Positions 27,455 to 36,358 of a stretch of DNA of 64,000 nucleotides are shown here, piece by piece. The notes below the pieces were generated by a model that was given only the letters and a program-made list of their open reading frames with translations, was not told the origin of the DNA and ran no database searches. The stretch is from Bacteroidota bacterium (GTDB taxonomy: Bacteria; Bacteroidota; Rhodothermia; Rhodothermales; UBA10348): assembly GCA_029262835.1 (NCBI GenBank), contig JAJCYQ010000013.1, positions 16,524 to 80,523 of the forward strand. Direction: 5' to 3'. Positions within the stretch are counted from its first letter, which is position 1. Each line of letters opens with the position of its first letter. A program made the translations under genes and the position numbers.

Positions 27455-28087
27455 TCACCGATCGCTTCCTGCCCGTCCGGATTTTCTGTAATTCCAGATG
27501 CGAAGCATGGAGGCCTCCATATCGGCGACCTCGTCCGTGTACGTTCCCTGCTGGAGGGCGTAGCGGATGATCAGATTGCGCAACGTGCGGTCGGGCGCTG
27601 GCAGGGTTCGCTTCATGCCGGGGGCCCGCCGGGCCAGTGGCCGCACCAGGGCGTCGACGACACCCCATCGCAGCAGAATGAACCCTGCCAGCCCGGCGCC
27701 TGTGGCGCCGAGGCGCCCGTCTGCAGCCAGAAAGCTGAGCACGCCCACATAGGCCAATCCCTGGACGATGGGCTTCGACAAATGCACAGCCAGACGGGCG
27801 CCGCCCGGCCGCACGAGGCCCGGCCCGAAGATGGCCAGAAACAGGTAGACGGCCAATGCCCCGAGCACAGCCTGCGCGGCCGAGGATGTGACCAGGAATA
27901 CAAGCAGCATCCAGACGGCGGCGTGGGCCGGAAACCGCGCCCACGCGGAGGCTTCCCGAAGCAGGCGTTCCAGGCCCATGCGCTCCACAACCTCCGGAGA
28001 AAACGCGTTCAGCAGTTCGTCGGTCGTGTGGAACCAGACACCTTCGGCCGTGAAAATGCCATGGGGCATGGAAACATGATAGGCCAT
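27455..28087 (-). CDS. Conserved-looking membrane protein, function unknown
   Basis: The 210-aa protein has a soluble N-terminal part (about 55 aa), then three to four hydrophobic helices (AVWMLLVFLVTSS, VLGALAVYLFLAIFGPGLV and VQGLAYVGVLSFLAADG, then a fourth around LAGFILLRWGVVDALV), and a basic C-terminal tail. No enzyme motif was recognised. It starts 9 nt after the YbbR stop, so it belongs to the same operon as the YbbR and BMC genes. The menF frame begins about 140 bp downstream. Confidence 0.75.
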   Translation of the reverse strand: MAYHVSMPHGIFTAEGVWFHTTDELLNAFSPEVVERMGLERLLREASAWARFPAHAAVWMLLVFLVTSSAAQAVLGALAVYLFLAIFGPGLVRPGGARLAVHLSKPIVQGLAYVGVLSFLAADGRLGATGAGLAGFILLRWGVVDALVRPLARRAPGMKRTLPAPDRTLRNLIIRYALQQGTYTDEVADMEASMLRIWNYRKSGRAGSDR

Positions 28088-28095
28088 GGTCAGAA

Positions 28096-29028
28096 TTATT
28101 CGTCAGCCAGAACGTCGTAATACCGCAGGCTGGACGGCGCCCACCGGGGTTGCAGCACGTAGAGATATGGCGGTGTGCGTAGCGACGGAAAAACCATCCC
28201 CGAATTGTCGTCGCGCATGGCCGCCCACGGCACTTCAAGAAACAGGTCCTCCGATTCCTGTGCAAGGTCAAACTGGGAAAGCGGAATCTGGTACGTCAGC
28301 TCGACCCGCGACGGATCGAGCGATACCTGCCTGCCTGGCGGCATTCCGGTCACGCGGACATCGACCATGCGGACCGCCTGCGTGAATTCCTGTACGTCCG
28401 CGAAGTAGGCGACTTCACGCGTATCGAACGAAACGAGTCCGGTCAGCGAGTCCTGCAGCGGAATCATGGTCGTAACGGAATCGTCCACACCGCCCAGTGT
28501 ACGACGCTCTGTGGGCCACGAACGGATATCTCCAAGAATGGAACGGGCGCCAACCAGTGTCACTGAATCTGGTCGGATCCGGATCGGCGGAATGACCCGG
28601 TGCCCGGATTTCAGCTGCAATTCCACGCGTGGCTGCACACGCACCCGTTTCCACTCTGTCGGCCCCGTCGTGATGTCCACCGTCCGAGGCGAAACCGACT
28701 GCAGCACCACATTCCCGAGCGCCTCCCGCGCCGCCGCCTGTACATCGAGAGCCCCGCCGTTCACGCGAAAGGAGATGCGCGGTGGGTTATAATAGTATCT
28801 GAGAAGCTGGACACCCTCTCCCACGACCTGGACCTGGACCTCCTGGGGAGGCAGTGAGGTGAGGGCCATGCCATCCGGAACATCGGTCACCTCCGTCGGC
28901 AGGTTCAGTACCCGTGTGTACGTTTCCTGGAGCGAAAAAATGAACCAAAACAGGCAGGAGGTCAGTATACACAGCGTTATGACCCACCCGCGGTAGCGGT
29001 CATCGTGATCGCGCCCAACGCCCTTCAC
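28096..29028 (-). CDS. YbbR-domain protein (CdaR-like)
   Basis: The 310-aa protein has one N-terminal transmembrane helix ([19 protein letters not shown]) followed by tandem extracytoplasmic YbbR-type beta domains ([31 protein letters not shown]). In Firmicutes, YbbR/CdaR binds and controls the diadenylate cyclase CdaA, but no cyclase gene is in this window. In Bacteroidota such proteins occur with varied neighbours. The start overlaps the stop of the second BMC gene by 4 nt, which implies translational coupling. Confidence 0.82.
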   Translation of the reverse strand: MKGVGRDHDDRYRGWVITLCILTSCLFWFIFSLQETYTRVLNLPTEVTDVPDGMALTSLPPQEVQVQVVGEGVQLLRYYYNPPRISFRVNGGALDVQAAAREALGNVVLQSVSPRTVDITTGPTEWKRVRVQPRVELQLKSGHRVIPPIRIRPDSVTLVGARSILGDIRSWPTERRTLGGVDDSVTTMIPLQDSLTGLVSFDTREVAYFADVQEFTQAVRMVDVRVTGMPPGRQVSLDPSRVELTYQIPLSQFDLAQESEDLFLEVPWAAMRDDNSGMVFPSLRTPPYLYVLQPRWAPSSLRYYDVLADE

Positions 29029-29474
29029 AACGAGAGTACCTTGAGGAGTTGCTCTTTGTTGGCACGGGCTATTTCACGACCCTGAATAGGGAGGTTTTGC
29101 CGCGTACGGGCGAGCGCCCGCAGTTCGCGTACCGTCATGGACTCCAGGTCCGTGGATGAGCCATCCCGGCCGGTCTCACCGCGACGTGCGCCACCAGATG
29201 ACTGCATGCGCCGCGTCTGATCATCGGGACGCGCAATTACGTGGCTGGCCACCAGTTCGCCGACGCGTTCGGCCGCCGCCGCACCTGCATCCACAGAACT
29301 TCGAACAGCGGCTGTCTCACCCTCGACAATGACAGTCACGAGCGCGGCGACCGTCCGCTCCATGCGGACGAGTTGGACGTCGGACGCCTTGCACATGGCG
29401 TCGGCCGCTTCAATCGCCGCCACCAGTCCACGCGTTTCGACAAACCCCGTTGCGGTATGCGCGGCGCTTGACAT
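29025..29474 (-). CDS. BMC-H shell protein with C-terminal Rho_N/SAP-like extension
   Basis: Residues about 8-92 form a single bacterial microcompartment domain ([42 protein letters not shown]). The pore loop, KIGSG in PduA-type proteins, reads RTVAAL here. A polar linker (about 93-110) leads to a C-terminal 38-residue helical motif, [19 protein letters not shown], followed by [15 protein letters not shown]. This resembles Rho N-terminal or SAP-type helix-loop-helix domains that can bind nucleic acid or protein. The overall plan recalls EutK. It follows the PduA-like gene after 6 nt and overlaps the YbbR gene by 4 nt. Confidence 0.88.
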   Translation of the reverse strand: MSSAAHTATGFVETRGLVAAIEAADAMCKASDVQLVRMERTVAALVTVIVEGETAAVRSSVDAGAAAAERVGELVASHVIARPDDQTRRMQSSGGARRGETGRDGSSTDLESMTVRELRALARTRQNLPIQGREIARANKEQLLKVLSL

Positions 29475-29480
29475 GGAAAA

Positions 29481-29774
29481 TCAGTCGGACAGGCCCGACG
29501 GCAGAATGGCTTCCACGTCGCTGTGGGGCCGCGGAATGACATGGACGGAAATCAGTTCTCCCACCCGCTCAGCAGCCGCAGCGCCCGCGTCGGTAGCCGC
29601 CTTCACGGCCCCCACGTCTCCGCGGACCATGACCGTAACATAGCCACCACCAATTTTCTCCTTGCCCATGAGCTGAACCTTGGCCGCCTTGACCATGGCG
29701 TCGGCCGCTTCGACCGCTCCGACAAGCCCCCGTGTTTCGATCATACCGAGGGCGATACCGTAATCTTCTGACAT
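29481..29774 (-). CDS. BMC-H shell protein, PduA/EutM/CcmK-like
   Basis: The 97-aa protein is one canonical hexamer-forming BMC domain, with [20 protein letters not shown], the pore-lining loop EKIGGG (KIGSG in PduA) and [20 protein letters not shown], ending [15 protein letters not shown]. The match to PduA/EutM over the full domain is very close. The ATG at 29774 (MSEDYG) is chosen; the longer ORF would add an unrelated tail. No pentameric vertex protein, signature enzyme, aldehyde dehydrogenase or encapsulation peptide is visible within the window. Confidence 0.95.
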   Translation of the reverse strand: MSEDYGIALGMIETRGLVGAVEAADAMVKAAKVQLMGKEKIGGGYVTVMVRGDVGAVKAATDAGAAAAERVGELISVHVIPRPHSDVEAILPSGLSD

Positions 29775-29844
29775 TGCGCGTGTGGATTGATTTGGGACCA
29801 ATATACTGGATTCCACCTCAATATGAATGCAGGCTTCACGTTTG

Positions 29845-30918
29845 TCAACACCCCTGGCCCCCCTTTTCTGCGATCAGCCTCGAAATATGCCTGGAAGGGG
29901 TTTCGTCCGTGTCCCCTGCTCCGAATATCGGAATGGGGCCGTCCGGCATCGTTCTTACGGCGGCAAGTATGGCATGCCGGTCCGCGCCGACGATCTGATT
30001 CCAGCCCCCCGTTGTGGTCTCCGTCCACTCGGTTTCGTCGCGCAGCGTAATACAGCGCGTGCCCAGCCACAGGGCTTCTTTCTGAAGTCCCCCAGAATCG
30101 GTCAGCACACAGGCCGCCTCGCGCAAGAGCGTCAGCATGGCCAGATACGGCAGGGGTGCCATCACCTCCACATTGTCTGGAATATCCACATCGGCGAGCC
30201 GGACGCGCGTTCTCGGGTGCAGCGGCAGCAGGACGGGCATATCCAGTCGCCCAAACGCATCGAAAATAGCGGCCAGACGGTGTGCGTCGTCCGTGTTCTC
30301 TGCCCGGTGAACTGTAGCGAGCGCAAAGCGGCCCGCCTCGTGCCGGGTCAAAGAGATCAACGGGCGCCTCGTGGCGGCTCGATCCGCAAACGTGCGTGTC
30401 GCATCCAGCATGACATCGCCCGTCATATGCACGCCGTCCGCCCGACCCTCCGCCTGCAGGTGCTCCGCGGCCGTCCGGGTGGGACAGAAACACAAATCGC
30501 TCAGCCTGTCGGTCACAATGCGGTTGATCTCCTCCGGCATGCGGCGATTGAACGACCTGAGCCCTGCCTCGACGTGGTCGACCGGGACATGCAACTTGGC
30601 CGCCACGAGCGCCGCAGCCAACGTCGAGTTCGTGTCGCCATAGACGACGACGCGCTCGGGTCGCAGATCGAGCAGCGCCTCTTCGAGGGCCGACATCATG
30701 CCAGCTGTCTGCTGCGCGTGGCTTCCCGATCCAATGCCAAGATTACGCTCGGGAGCCGGAATGCCGAGTTCCTCGAAGAAAACGGCACTCATATCGTCAT
30801 CGTAGTGCTGCCCGGTATGTAACAGGTGCTCCTTGACGCCGCACGCCTCAAGAGCATGGCTGACCACCGCCGCCTTTACGAATTGAGGGCGTGCGCCCAC
30901 CACAGAACAGATCGTCAT
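29845..30918 (-). CDS. wecB: UDP-N-acetylglucosamine 2-epimerase (non-hydrolysing)
   Basis: This enzyme interconverts UDP-GlcNAc and UDP-ManNAc for surface polysaccharide synthesis. The 357-aa GT-B-fold protein has [10 protein letters not shown] at the N-terminus, [47 protein letters not shown] and [10 protein letters not shown], all typical of the family. Its start overlaps the upstream glycosyltransferase stop by 4 nt. The gene closes a three-gene polysaccharide group; the BMC genes begin 70 bp downstream on the same strand. Confidence 0.95.
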   Translation of the reverse strand: MTICSVVGARPQFVKAAVVSHALEACGVKEHLLHTGQHYDDDMSAVFFEELGIPAPERNLGIGSGSHAQQTAGMMSALEEALLDLRPERVVVYGDTNSTLAAALVAAKLHVPVDHVEAGLRSFNRRMPEEINRIVTDRLSDLCFCPTRTAAEHLQAEGRADGVHMTGDVMLDATRTFADRAATRRPLISLTRHEAGRFALATVHRAENTDDAHRLAAIFDAFGRLDMPVLLPLHPRTRVRLADVDIPDNVEVMAPLPYLAMLTLLREAACVLTDSGGLQKEALWLGTRCITLRDETEWTETTTGGWNQIVGADRHAILAAVRTMPDGPIPIFGAGDTDETPSRHISRLIAEKGGQGC

Positions 30919-32249
30919 GATGTATGCATCGGATTTGAATGGTCAACTATGTGATTGAGCAGCGTGGCCACATGACCTGTCTGGCTGCGCCGTGACCAGG
31001 CGCTGGCGTCCGTACGCGTAGCCCCACCGACCAGCGATCCGGCCCGCCAGGCGGACATGTGGTGCAGGAGACAGGCGCGGATGCCTTCGTCGTCTTCGTA
31101 GGCGTACACGCGCCCTGCGCCGCTTTGCCGCAGCACCCGGTCGGCTTCTCCTCCCGGTTCACCGAGTCCCAGGACAGGCCGGCCGCTCGCGACGTACTCG
31201 TAGATCTTGCCCGTTACGATGCCGGCGGCCTGCTCAACCCGGTTGATGGGCAGAAGCAGCAGCGACGCGCCCTTCATGTACGCGATGGCTTCTTCGTGCG
31301 GCACGTAGGCGTGCTGCACGACACGGCTACCGAGGCTGCGGCGGACGATGTCGTCGTAAATACCCCTGTCCACGTTGCCCACCAGCAGGACGCGGACATC
31401 CTTGAACAGGTCAGGCTCAGCGCAGAGGACGTCCCACAGCGGCGTCGGATTGCGGGCAGGTCCGAGGTTTCCGGTGTGCACGATACTGAACCCCGGGAGC
31501 GTCATCGGGGCGGCGCGCTCCATATCGTCCGGGTCGAATCCGTTCGGTATGATTTCGTAGGGTAGATGCGTCCGTCTCGCCATCCAGGACGCCACGTCCC
31601 TTGACACGGTCACCCGGGTCGATGCCGCCTCGAGCGTACGCTGCGCGAGGATGGACTCCACGTCGCGAGCCATCACGCCCGCTGGAAGATCCGCCATGTA
31701 GGACATGTCCGGCCAGGCATCCCGCAGATCGGCCAGCCAGGGAAGCGAGAAGCGCGCCTTCAGGGCGCGGCCGACGAGGTGGGCGCTGTGAGGAGGACCA
31801 CTGGTCAGGACGGCGTCTACCGGCTGCGTCCGCTGAAGACGCATGGCAGCCGCGAGCGCAAACGGGACCCAACCGACTCGGGCATCGGGCAGAAAGATAT
31901 TGGCCCGCACCCAGCGCGCAATCCGTTCCCTCAGACCGGGCACCCGGTCCCGCGCCAGAAATCCGGTACCCACGGCATCTTTGCGACGCACGCCCAGGAA
32001 GCGGGCATACGTGGCGTAGGGGTCCCACGATCGCGTTCTTATGACCGTTACCCCCTGCGGCACATCGCGTGCGAGCTCTTCATCCAGATCCGGCCAGGCA
32101 GCCCAGCGCTCGCCAACGGTCAACACTACCGGCTCCCAGCCCAACGCGCGCAGGTACTTGCAGAATTTCAGTGTGCGCTGCACGCCGGATCCGCCCGACG
32201 GCGGCCAGTAGTAGGTAATGAGCAGCACGCGCCTTCGAGGAGCACTCAT
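30915..32249 (-). CDS. GT4-family glycosyltransferase
   Basis: The 444-aa protein begins VLLITYYWPPSGGSGVQRT, the usual N-terminus of GT4 sugar transferases that act on polysaccharide or lipid-linked acceptors. It contains DLRDAWPDM, EIIPNGFDPDD (nucleotide-sugar domain start), VHTGNLG and IYEYVASGRPVLGLGEPGGEA. The ATG at 32249 overlaps the YfhO stop (ATGA), and the 3' end overlaps wecB by 4 nt. The extra N-terminal residues in the track lie inside the YfhO gene. Donor and acceptor cannot be told from sequence. Confidence 0.9.
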   Translation of the reverse strand: MSAPRRRVLLITYYWPPSGGSGVQRTLKFCKYLRALGWEPVVLTVGERWAAWPDLDEELARDVPQGVTVIRTRSWDPYATYARFLGVRRKDAVGTGFLARDRVPGLRERIARWVRANIFLPDARVGWVPFALAAAMRLQRTQPVDAVLTSGPPHSAHLVGRALKARFSLPWLADLRDAWPDMSYMADLPAGVMARDVESILAQRTLEAASTRVTVSRDVASWMARRTHLPYEIIPNGFDPDDMERAAPMTLPGFSIVHTGNLGPARNPTPLWDVLCAEPDLFKDVRVLLVGNVDRGIYDDIVRRSLGSRVVQHAYVPHEEAIAYMKGASLLLLPINRVEQAAGIVTGKIYEYVASGRPVLGLGEPGGEADRVLRQSGAGRVYAYEDDEGIRACLLHHMSAWRAGSLVGGATRTDASAWSRRSQTGHVATLLNHIVDHSNPMHTS

Positions 32250-34756
32250 GACGGCGTCTGCAGCCGGCGCCACATGCGCACAACAAGCACAGCCAGCAGC
32301 CAGGCGTAGACCAGCAGCGCCGCAAGACCCGTGATCCACGTCCCTGCCCGGTGCGAGACCGGCTCAAAACGCAGCTCAAGCGTATGCGCTCCGGCTGGCA
32401 CGACGACGCCCCGCAGGAAATAATTGGTCTGCAGAATGTCTACCGGTTCGCCGTCGAGGTGCGCCGTCCAGCCTTCGGGATAGAATATCTCGCTGATTAC
32501 GAAGAGCCGCTCCCGGTCGGTTTCGACCTCGAACGCCATTTCCTGACCATTCTGCCACGCCGTGAGCGCGGCCCCGTGTACCCCGGGCCTTCCTGTGACG
32601 CGCTCGGCAACACCTTCGCTCTCTCCAAACAATACCGCCTCGCGCTCCGGATCAAACCCGGGAGCCTTCAGGCGGTCCCAGATGCCCAATGCATCGGGCG
32701 CGGTGCGCACCGAATCCACAAACCACCCGCGCGCGCCCTCCCAGGGCGCCTCGAACACGGAAGCTCCGGCCGCATCGTCCTGGAACGCCAACTCCCATCC
32801 GGGAAGCCCCCGGTCGGCCACCATGTAGCGCACGTCGAGCAGACGCAATGTGGTGGCGTTCACGCTGCGACGATCGTCCGTAAAGAGCAGATGATCCAAC
32901 ACGTCCTGGTAGACCCGGAGCTTGGCGCCCGTATAACCGCCGAGCGATTCATGGAAGTACGACGGGCGGGCGTTCTGGGACGGATCGCGGCCGTACTCGA
33001 GCGAGAACACGCGGAAGGCGCCCTCTCCCCCCTGTTCGGCGCGCCGCTCCAGAAGCCATGCGTCGAATGCGTGTCGCGTAATACCGTCTTCCACACTGCG
33101 CACAGGAACCAGTGCGTCCTCGTTCAGATACTGCCGGCCCATACTGCCCAGGTCCAGCGCGGCCAGCAGGACAAGCCCCATCGCAAGCATCCATCCGGAA
33201 ATCATGCCCCGGTAAAGGAGCCAGAAGAGCAGCGCGGCCACCAGCAGGACGACGACTGTGCGCAGCGCATCGCGGGAGAACAATGCTGTTCGGGCCTCAT
33301 GACGACGAGCCATTTCCTGCTCAATGACCTGGATGACCTGCGGCTCGGAGCCGCGCACTTCCGGGTATTGGGACTGGACCTGCCGCAGGATCTGGTCGCG
33401 CTCACCGGGCTTTTCGAAGGAGAGGAAAGACGGCCCGAAAACAGCCAGAATGCCCGCCAGAAGGAGCATTCCAGCCGCCACGCGGGCCGGGCGCCAGGCG
33501 GAAAGCCGGGCTGTGACCGCACTTCTGGATACATGCGCCAATCCGATTCCAGCCATCAGGCTGGCATAGAGCGCCATCGCGCTCAACCACGTTTCCGGAA
33601 CCCGGAACGCAGAGAACAGGGGGAAATAATCGAACATGATCCGATTCAGCGCCGAAAAATGTTCACCGAGCGAGAACAGGATCATCAATGCGATGGCCAC
33701 GCCGAGCGGCGCCACGTCACGAGATGTCCGCCGAGCCGAAACGAGGGCGGTCAGGGCCAGGAGAATGGTCAGCGCGCCCAGATAGTGGGGGCCGGCCGTA
33801 AAAATCTTGGGGCCCCAGTACGTTGCTCCCGATCCGCCGTGGGAGCGGGCTACCAGCAGCGTCAGCAGCTCACCGACCCCCTGACTCCACGCCATGGCAT
33901 AGGACCACGCCATCCCGCCCGGTGTGCCTCCAGAGGCCACACCCCGAATGGTATGCGGCGTGAATTCGGCGTGCGACAGATAGGGCTGCGCCACCATGGC
34001 CAGGCCAAGCAGCGCGCCGGCGAACAGATATATGTTCATGCCAAGGAAGGCACGCGTTTCCCCCTGCCGCACAGACCGGATGGCCTCAAACAGCCACCAG
34101 ATGCCTGCACCGAAGACAACGTAATAGGTAATCTGCACGTGTCCCGCCCGCAGGTTGACGGCGACAGCCACGGCAAACAGAAGCGCCGACACCCAGCGTG
34201 GGTTTCGCATGAGATGATAGAAGGCGGCGAGCAGCCACGGCGCCCAGGCCAGAGCAATGAACTTGGAGTTGTGGCCGGCAATGAGAATGACCGGCATATA
34301 CGTTGTCAGTCCAAACGCCACGGCCGAAAACACGGCCGCCAGAGGCCTCCTCGTCACCAGGTAAGCCAGCACATACATGCCCGAAAACAGCAGGAACAGG
34401 TGGGATGCCGGCCAGAACCACGGACGCACCAGGCGCATGACATCATCGGCCTGCGGAATGCTGAGTTCCGGCGATACCATGTAGGCAGGCATGCCGGAGA
34501 AGGCATGACCGGCCCACAGGCCAGGATTCCCCGTTTCGGCTTCATAGTCCATGACGGACTGTGCCATACCCAGCCAGTTCACCGTGTCGCTGGCCAGCAA
34601 CCGCTTCCCGCTGAAGTGGGCAGGCGCCAGGAAGGCAATCGCGACGAGGAGCAGAAAGCCGAGACATACGGCGTGCTGCCGGCTCGTGCCGAGCTTCTGC
34701 CACCACGTTGGATCCGGGTGGACGCTTCTACCGCCTTTGATTTTTTTTGGACTCAT
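32246..34756 (-). CDS. YfhO-like polytopic membrane protein
   Basis: This 836-aa protein has about 12 transmembrane helices in the first two thirds and a large extracytoplasmic part (about 560-800) with EIFYPEGWTAHLDGEPVDI, a motif typical of YfhO proteins, and a final helix near the C-terminus. In Firmicutes, YfhO takes part in glycosylation of cell-surface polymers; in Bacteroidota the role is not established. The ATG at 34756 (MSPKKIKGG) is used; the track's longer start is not supported. First gene of the YfhO-GT4-wecB group. Confidence 0.87.
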   Translation of the reverse strand: MSPKKIKGGRSVHPDPTWWQKLGTSRQHAVCLGFLLLVAIAFLAPAHFSGKRLLASDTVNWLGMAQSVMDYEAETGNPGLWAGHAFSGMPAYMVSPELSIPQADDVMRLVRPWFWPASHLFLLFSGMYVLAYLVTRRPLAAVFSAVAFGLTTYMPVILIAGHNSKFIALAWAPWLLAAFYHLMRNPRWVSALLFAVAVAVNLRAGHVQITYYVVFGAGIWWLFEAIRSVRQGETRAFLGMNIYLFAGALLGLAMVAQPYLSHAEFTPHTIRGVASGGTPGGMAWSYAMAWSQGVGELLTLLVARSHGGSGATYWGPKIFTAGPHYLGALTILLALTALVSARRTSRDVAPLGVAIALMILFSLGEHFSALNRIMFDYFPLFSAFRVPETWLSAMALYASLMAGIGLAHVSRSAVTARLSAWRPARVAAGMLLLAGILAVFGPSFLSFEKPGERDQILRQVQSQYPEVRGSEPQVIQVIEQEMARRHEARTALFSRDALRTVVVLLVAALLFWLLYRGMISGWMLAMGLVLLAALDLGSMGRQYLNEDALVPVRSVEDGITRHAFDAWLLERRAEQGGEGAFRVFSLEYGRDPSQNARPSYFHESLGGYTGAKLRVYQDVLDHLLFTDDRRSVNATTLRLLDVRYMVADRGLPGWELAFQDDAAGASVFEAPWEGARGWFVDSVRTAPDALGIWDRLKAPGFDPEREAVLFGESEGVAERVTGRPGVHGAALTAWQNGQEMAFEVETDRERLFVISEIFYPEGWTAHLDGEPVDILQTNYFLRGVVVPAGAHTLELRFEPVSHRAGTWITGLAALLVYAWLLAVLVVRMWRRLQTPS

Positions 34757-34996
34757 TGGAATAGTATATGCGGACCACACGACCGCCGGTGACACGCATC
34801 GTTGACACGCATGTTCGACGCATTTCTGCGCCTCAATCTACGGGGCACCCGTTCCGCATTCCACCAGGCTGGCGCTTCGCGCGGTAGACGATTGCCAAAT
34901 TCTGTGGACGCCGAAATGCCTTTTCCAAGTTGCGGCCGTCATATACTTTACTTCCACACATTGGGATTCCGCTCACGTTTCGGCTCTGACATATCC
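34757..34996. other. 240-bp divergent intergenic region
   Basis: The region separates the YfhO gene (minus) from an outer-membrane protein gene (plus) and must hold promoters in both directions. A possible plus-strand -7 element, TATACTTTA (about 34949-34957), preceded by a TTG about 15 nt upstream, loosely resembles the Bacteroidota TAnnTTTG promoter. No ORF with protein-like composition is present. Confidence 0.35.
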
Positions 34997-35611
34997 ATGC
35001 GTTACTTGATACCTGTTTTTTTCGCACTGCTGCTCAGCGGCACCATGACCGCCGACGCTCAGTGGCGCGCGCAACTCCATATCGGCCTGGCCGGGTCCAG
35101 TTTTCGCGGCGATATCGAATCGGATAAATCGCCCATCTACCGACTTTCGGGAGGCGGTGGCCTGCAGTTCCAGTCGCCCACCGGTTTTGTTTTCGAGCCG
35201 GGTGTACTCTACGTCCAGAAAGGAGCGCAGCTGGACGGCGAGCTGGACGGCATTCCGATCGAAGCCACCTCCGAGATCACCTACGTGGAAATTCCTCTCC
35301 TGGTCGGCTACCGGTGGCGCAAAATCGGAAGCATCCGGCCCAAGTTGCTGATTGGCCCCACGACGTCTTTCCGGCTCGAGTCGAGTATCAGCTTCCAGGC
35401 CCTTGGGGGCTCCCTGGAGCAGGAAGAGGACGATGAGAGTGTTCAGGAACGGGATACCTCGCTCATGGTCGTCCTGGCCGGAGAGACCACGGTAGGTGGA
35501 GAAACGTTGGTAGGTGGCATTCGCAGCTCGACCGGTCTCACGAACATCCGCTCCACGAATCCCGAACTCTACAATACATCGATAGGGCTCTACTTCGGGA
35601 TTATTTTCTAA
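34997..35611 (+). CDS. Outer-membrane beta-barrel protein (PorT-like fold)
   Basis: The 204-aa protein starts with a signal peptide (MRYLIPVFFALLLSGTMTADA) and continues as alternating amphipathic beta strands (QLHIGLAGSSFRGDI; GGGLQFQSPTGFVFEPGVLYVQKG; YVEIPLLVGYRW), ending with Phe (YFGIIF), as expected for barrel insertion. This is the small OMP_b-brl family of Bacteroidota, usually of unknown function. The ATG at 34997 is required for the signal peptide. The 3' end overlaps the convergent downstream gene by 4 nt. Confidence 0.82.
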   Translation: MRYLIPVFFALLLSGTMTADAQWRAQLHIGLAGSSFRGDIESDKSPIYRLSGGGGLQFQSPTGFVFEPGVLYVQKGAQLDGELDGIPIEATSEITYVEIPLLVGYRWRKIGSIRPKLLIGPTTSFRLESSISFQALGGSLEQEEDDESVQERDTSLMVVLAGETTVGGETLVGGIRSSTGLTNIRSTNPELYNTSIGLYFGIIF

Positions 35612-36351
35612 GAGCTCCTGGAAGCCCGTGCCGCGGCCTTTACGAGCGCGGTCGCTACGCGCAGGCCCGTCTTCCCGGGCTCGGCGGTCGCCGTGAACTC
35701 GAACACCACATGGCCCGCAAATCCTTCGGCGATCTTTTCACGAAGGAACCCGGTCCACACGTCGCTGAGGTCCGACTCGTCAGGTGGCTTCGTGAAGGAG
35801 GCAGAGCACCGGATCATCCCGACCTGGGACATATCGCCTTGCAGTGCGGGCTCGGTAAGTGACGTCACGGCCGCCCGTTTCAGACGTTTGGAACCTGTCC
35901 GCGCGACAAGGTCCGCCACCTGCCCTTCCACGCCTGTATCCAGGACAAGAAACTCTACACCAGGCGCTAACCGGGCCAGGCGAAGGGCCTCCTCGTAGGG
36001 CGCCGTCGGCAACGTGCCCGACGTTTCCAGCCCCTCCAGAAGGATGGCGCGCGCCGAAATCTGCGTGCAGAATCGGACGACGTCCGGAAGTTGCTGCAGG
36101 TCATTCATCCACACCGACCGCTCATCGGCACGTGCAGTAAAGAAGCCGGGGTCGACGGCGATTACGTCCAGTTCGCCGTCATGGACCCGTCGCCTGACGG
36201 CAGCCACATTCACGTCTGGAACACGCTCCCCGTGGCGTCCCAGCGTGCGCAGTTCCACGCCGTCGACGCCCCATAGCCCGGCGTAATGAACAATTCGTCC
36301 CAGGTCGGACGTCATCAGGGCGGGTTGCCAGCAGACAGACAGGTGCATCAT
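35608..36351 (-). CDS. TIM-barrel protein, xylose-isomerase/sugar-phosphate epimerase-like
   Basis: The 247-aa protein has the repeated beta/alpha pattern of the AP-endonuclease-2/xylose-isomerase-like TIM barrels. It shows GLWGVDGVELRTLGRHGE near residue 30, ELDVIAVDPGFF, SARAILLEGLETSGTLP and VFEFTATAEPGKTGLRVAT. Some typical metal-ligand positions are not obvious, so catalytic activity is unproven. It follows the M28-like lipoprotein gene after 7 nt and may be the tail of the pilus operon. Confidence 0.6.
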   Translation of the reverse strand: MMHLSVCWQPALMTSDLGRIVHYAGLWGVDGVELRTLGRHGERVPDVNVAAVRRRVHDGELDVIAVDPGFFTARADERSVWMNDLQQLPDVVRFCTQISARAILLEGLETSGTLPTAPYEEALRLARLAPGVEFLVLDTGVEGQVADLVARTGSKRLKRAAVTSLTEPALQGDMSQVGMIRCSASFTKPPDESDLSDVWTGFLREKIAEGFAGHVVFEFTATAEPGKTGLRVATALVKAAARASRSS

Positions 36352-36358
36352 GGTAGCT

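Noticed and set aside
32351-34792. 813-aa plus-strand ORF opposite the YfhO gene
   Set aside because: It is a shadow of the YfhO gene. Its composition (His, Arg and Gln rich) is typical of antisense frames, and it has no signal peptide or domain.
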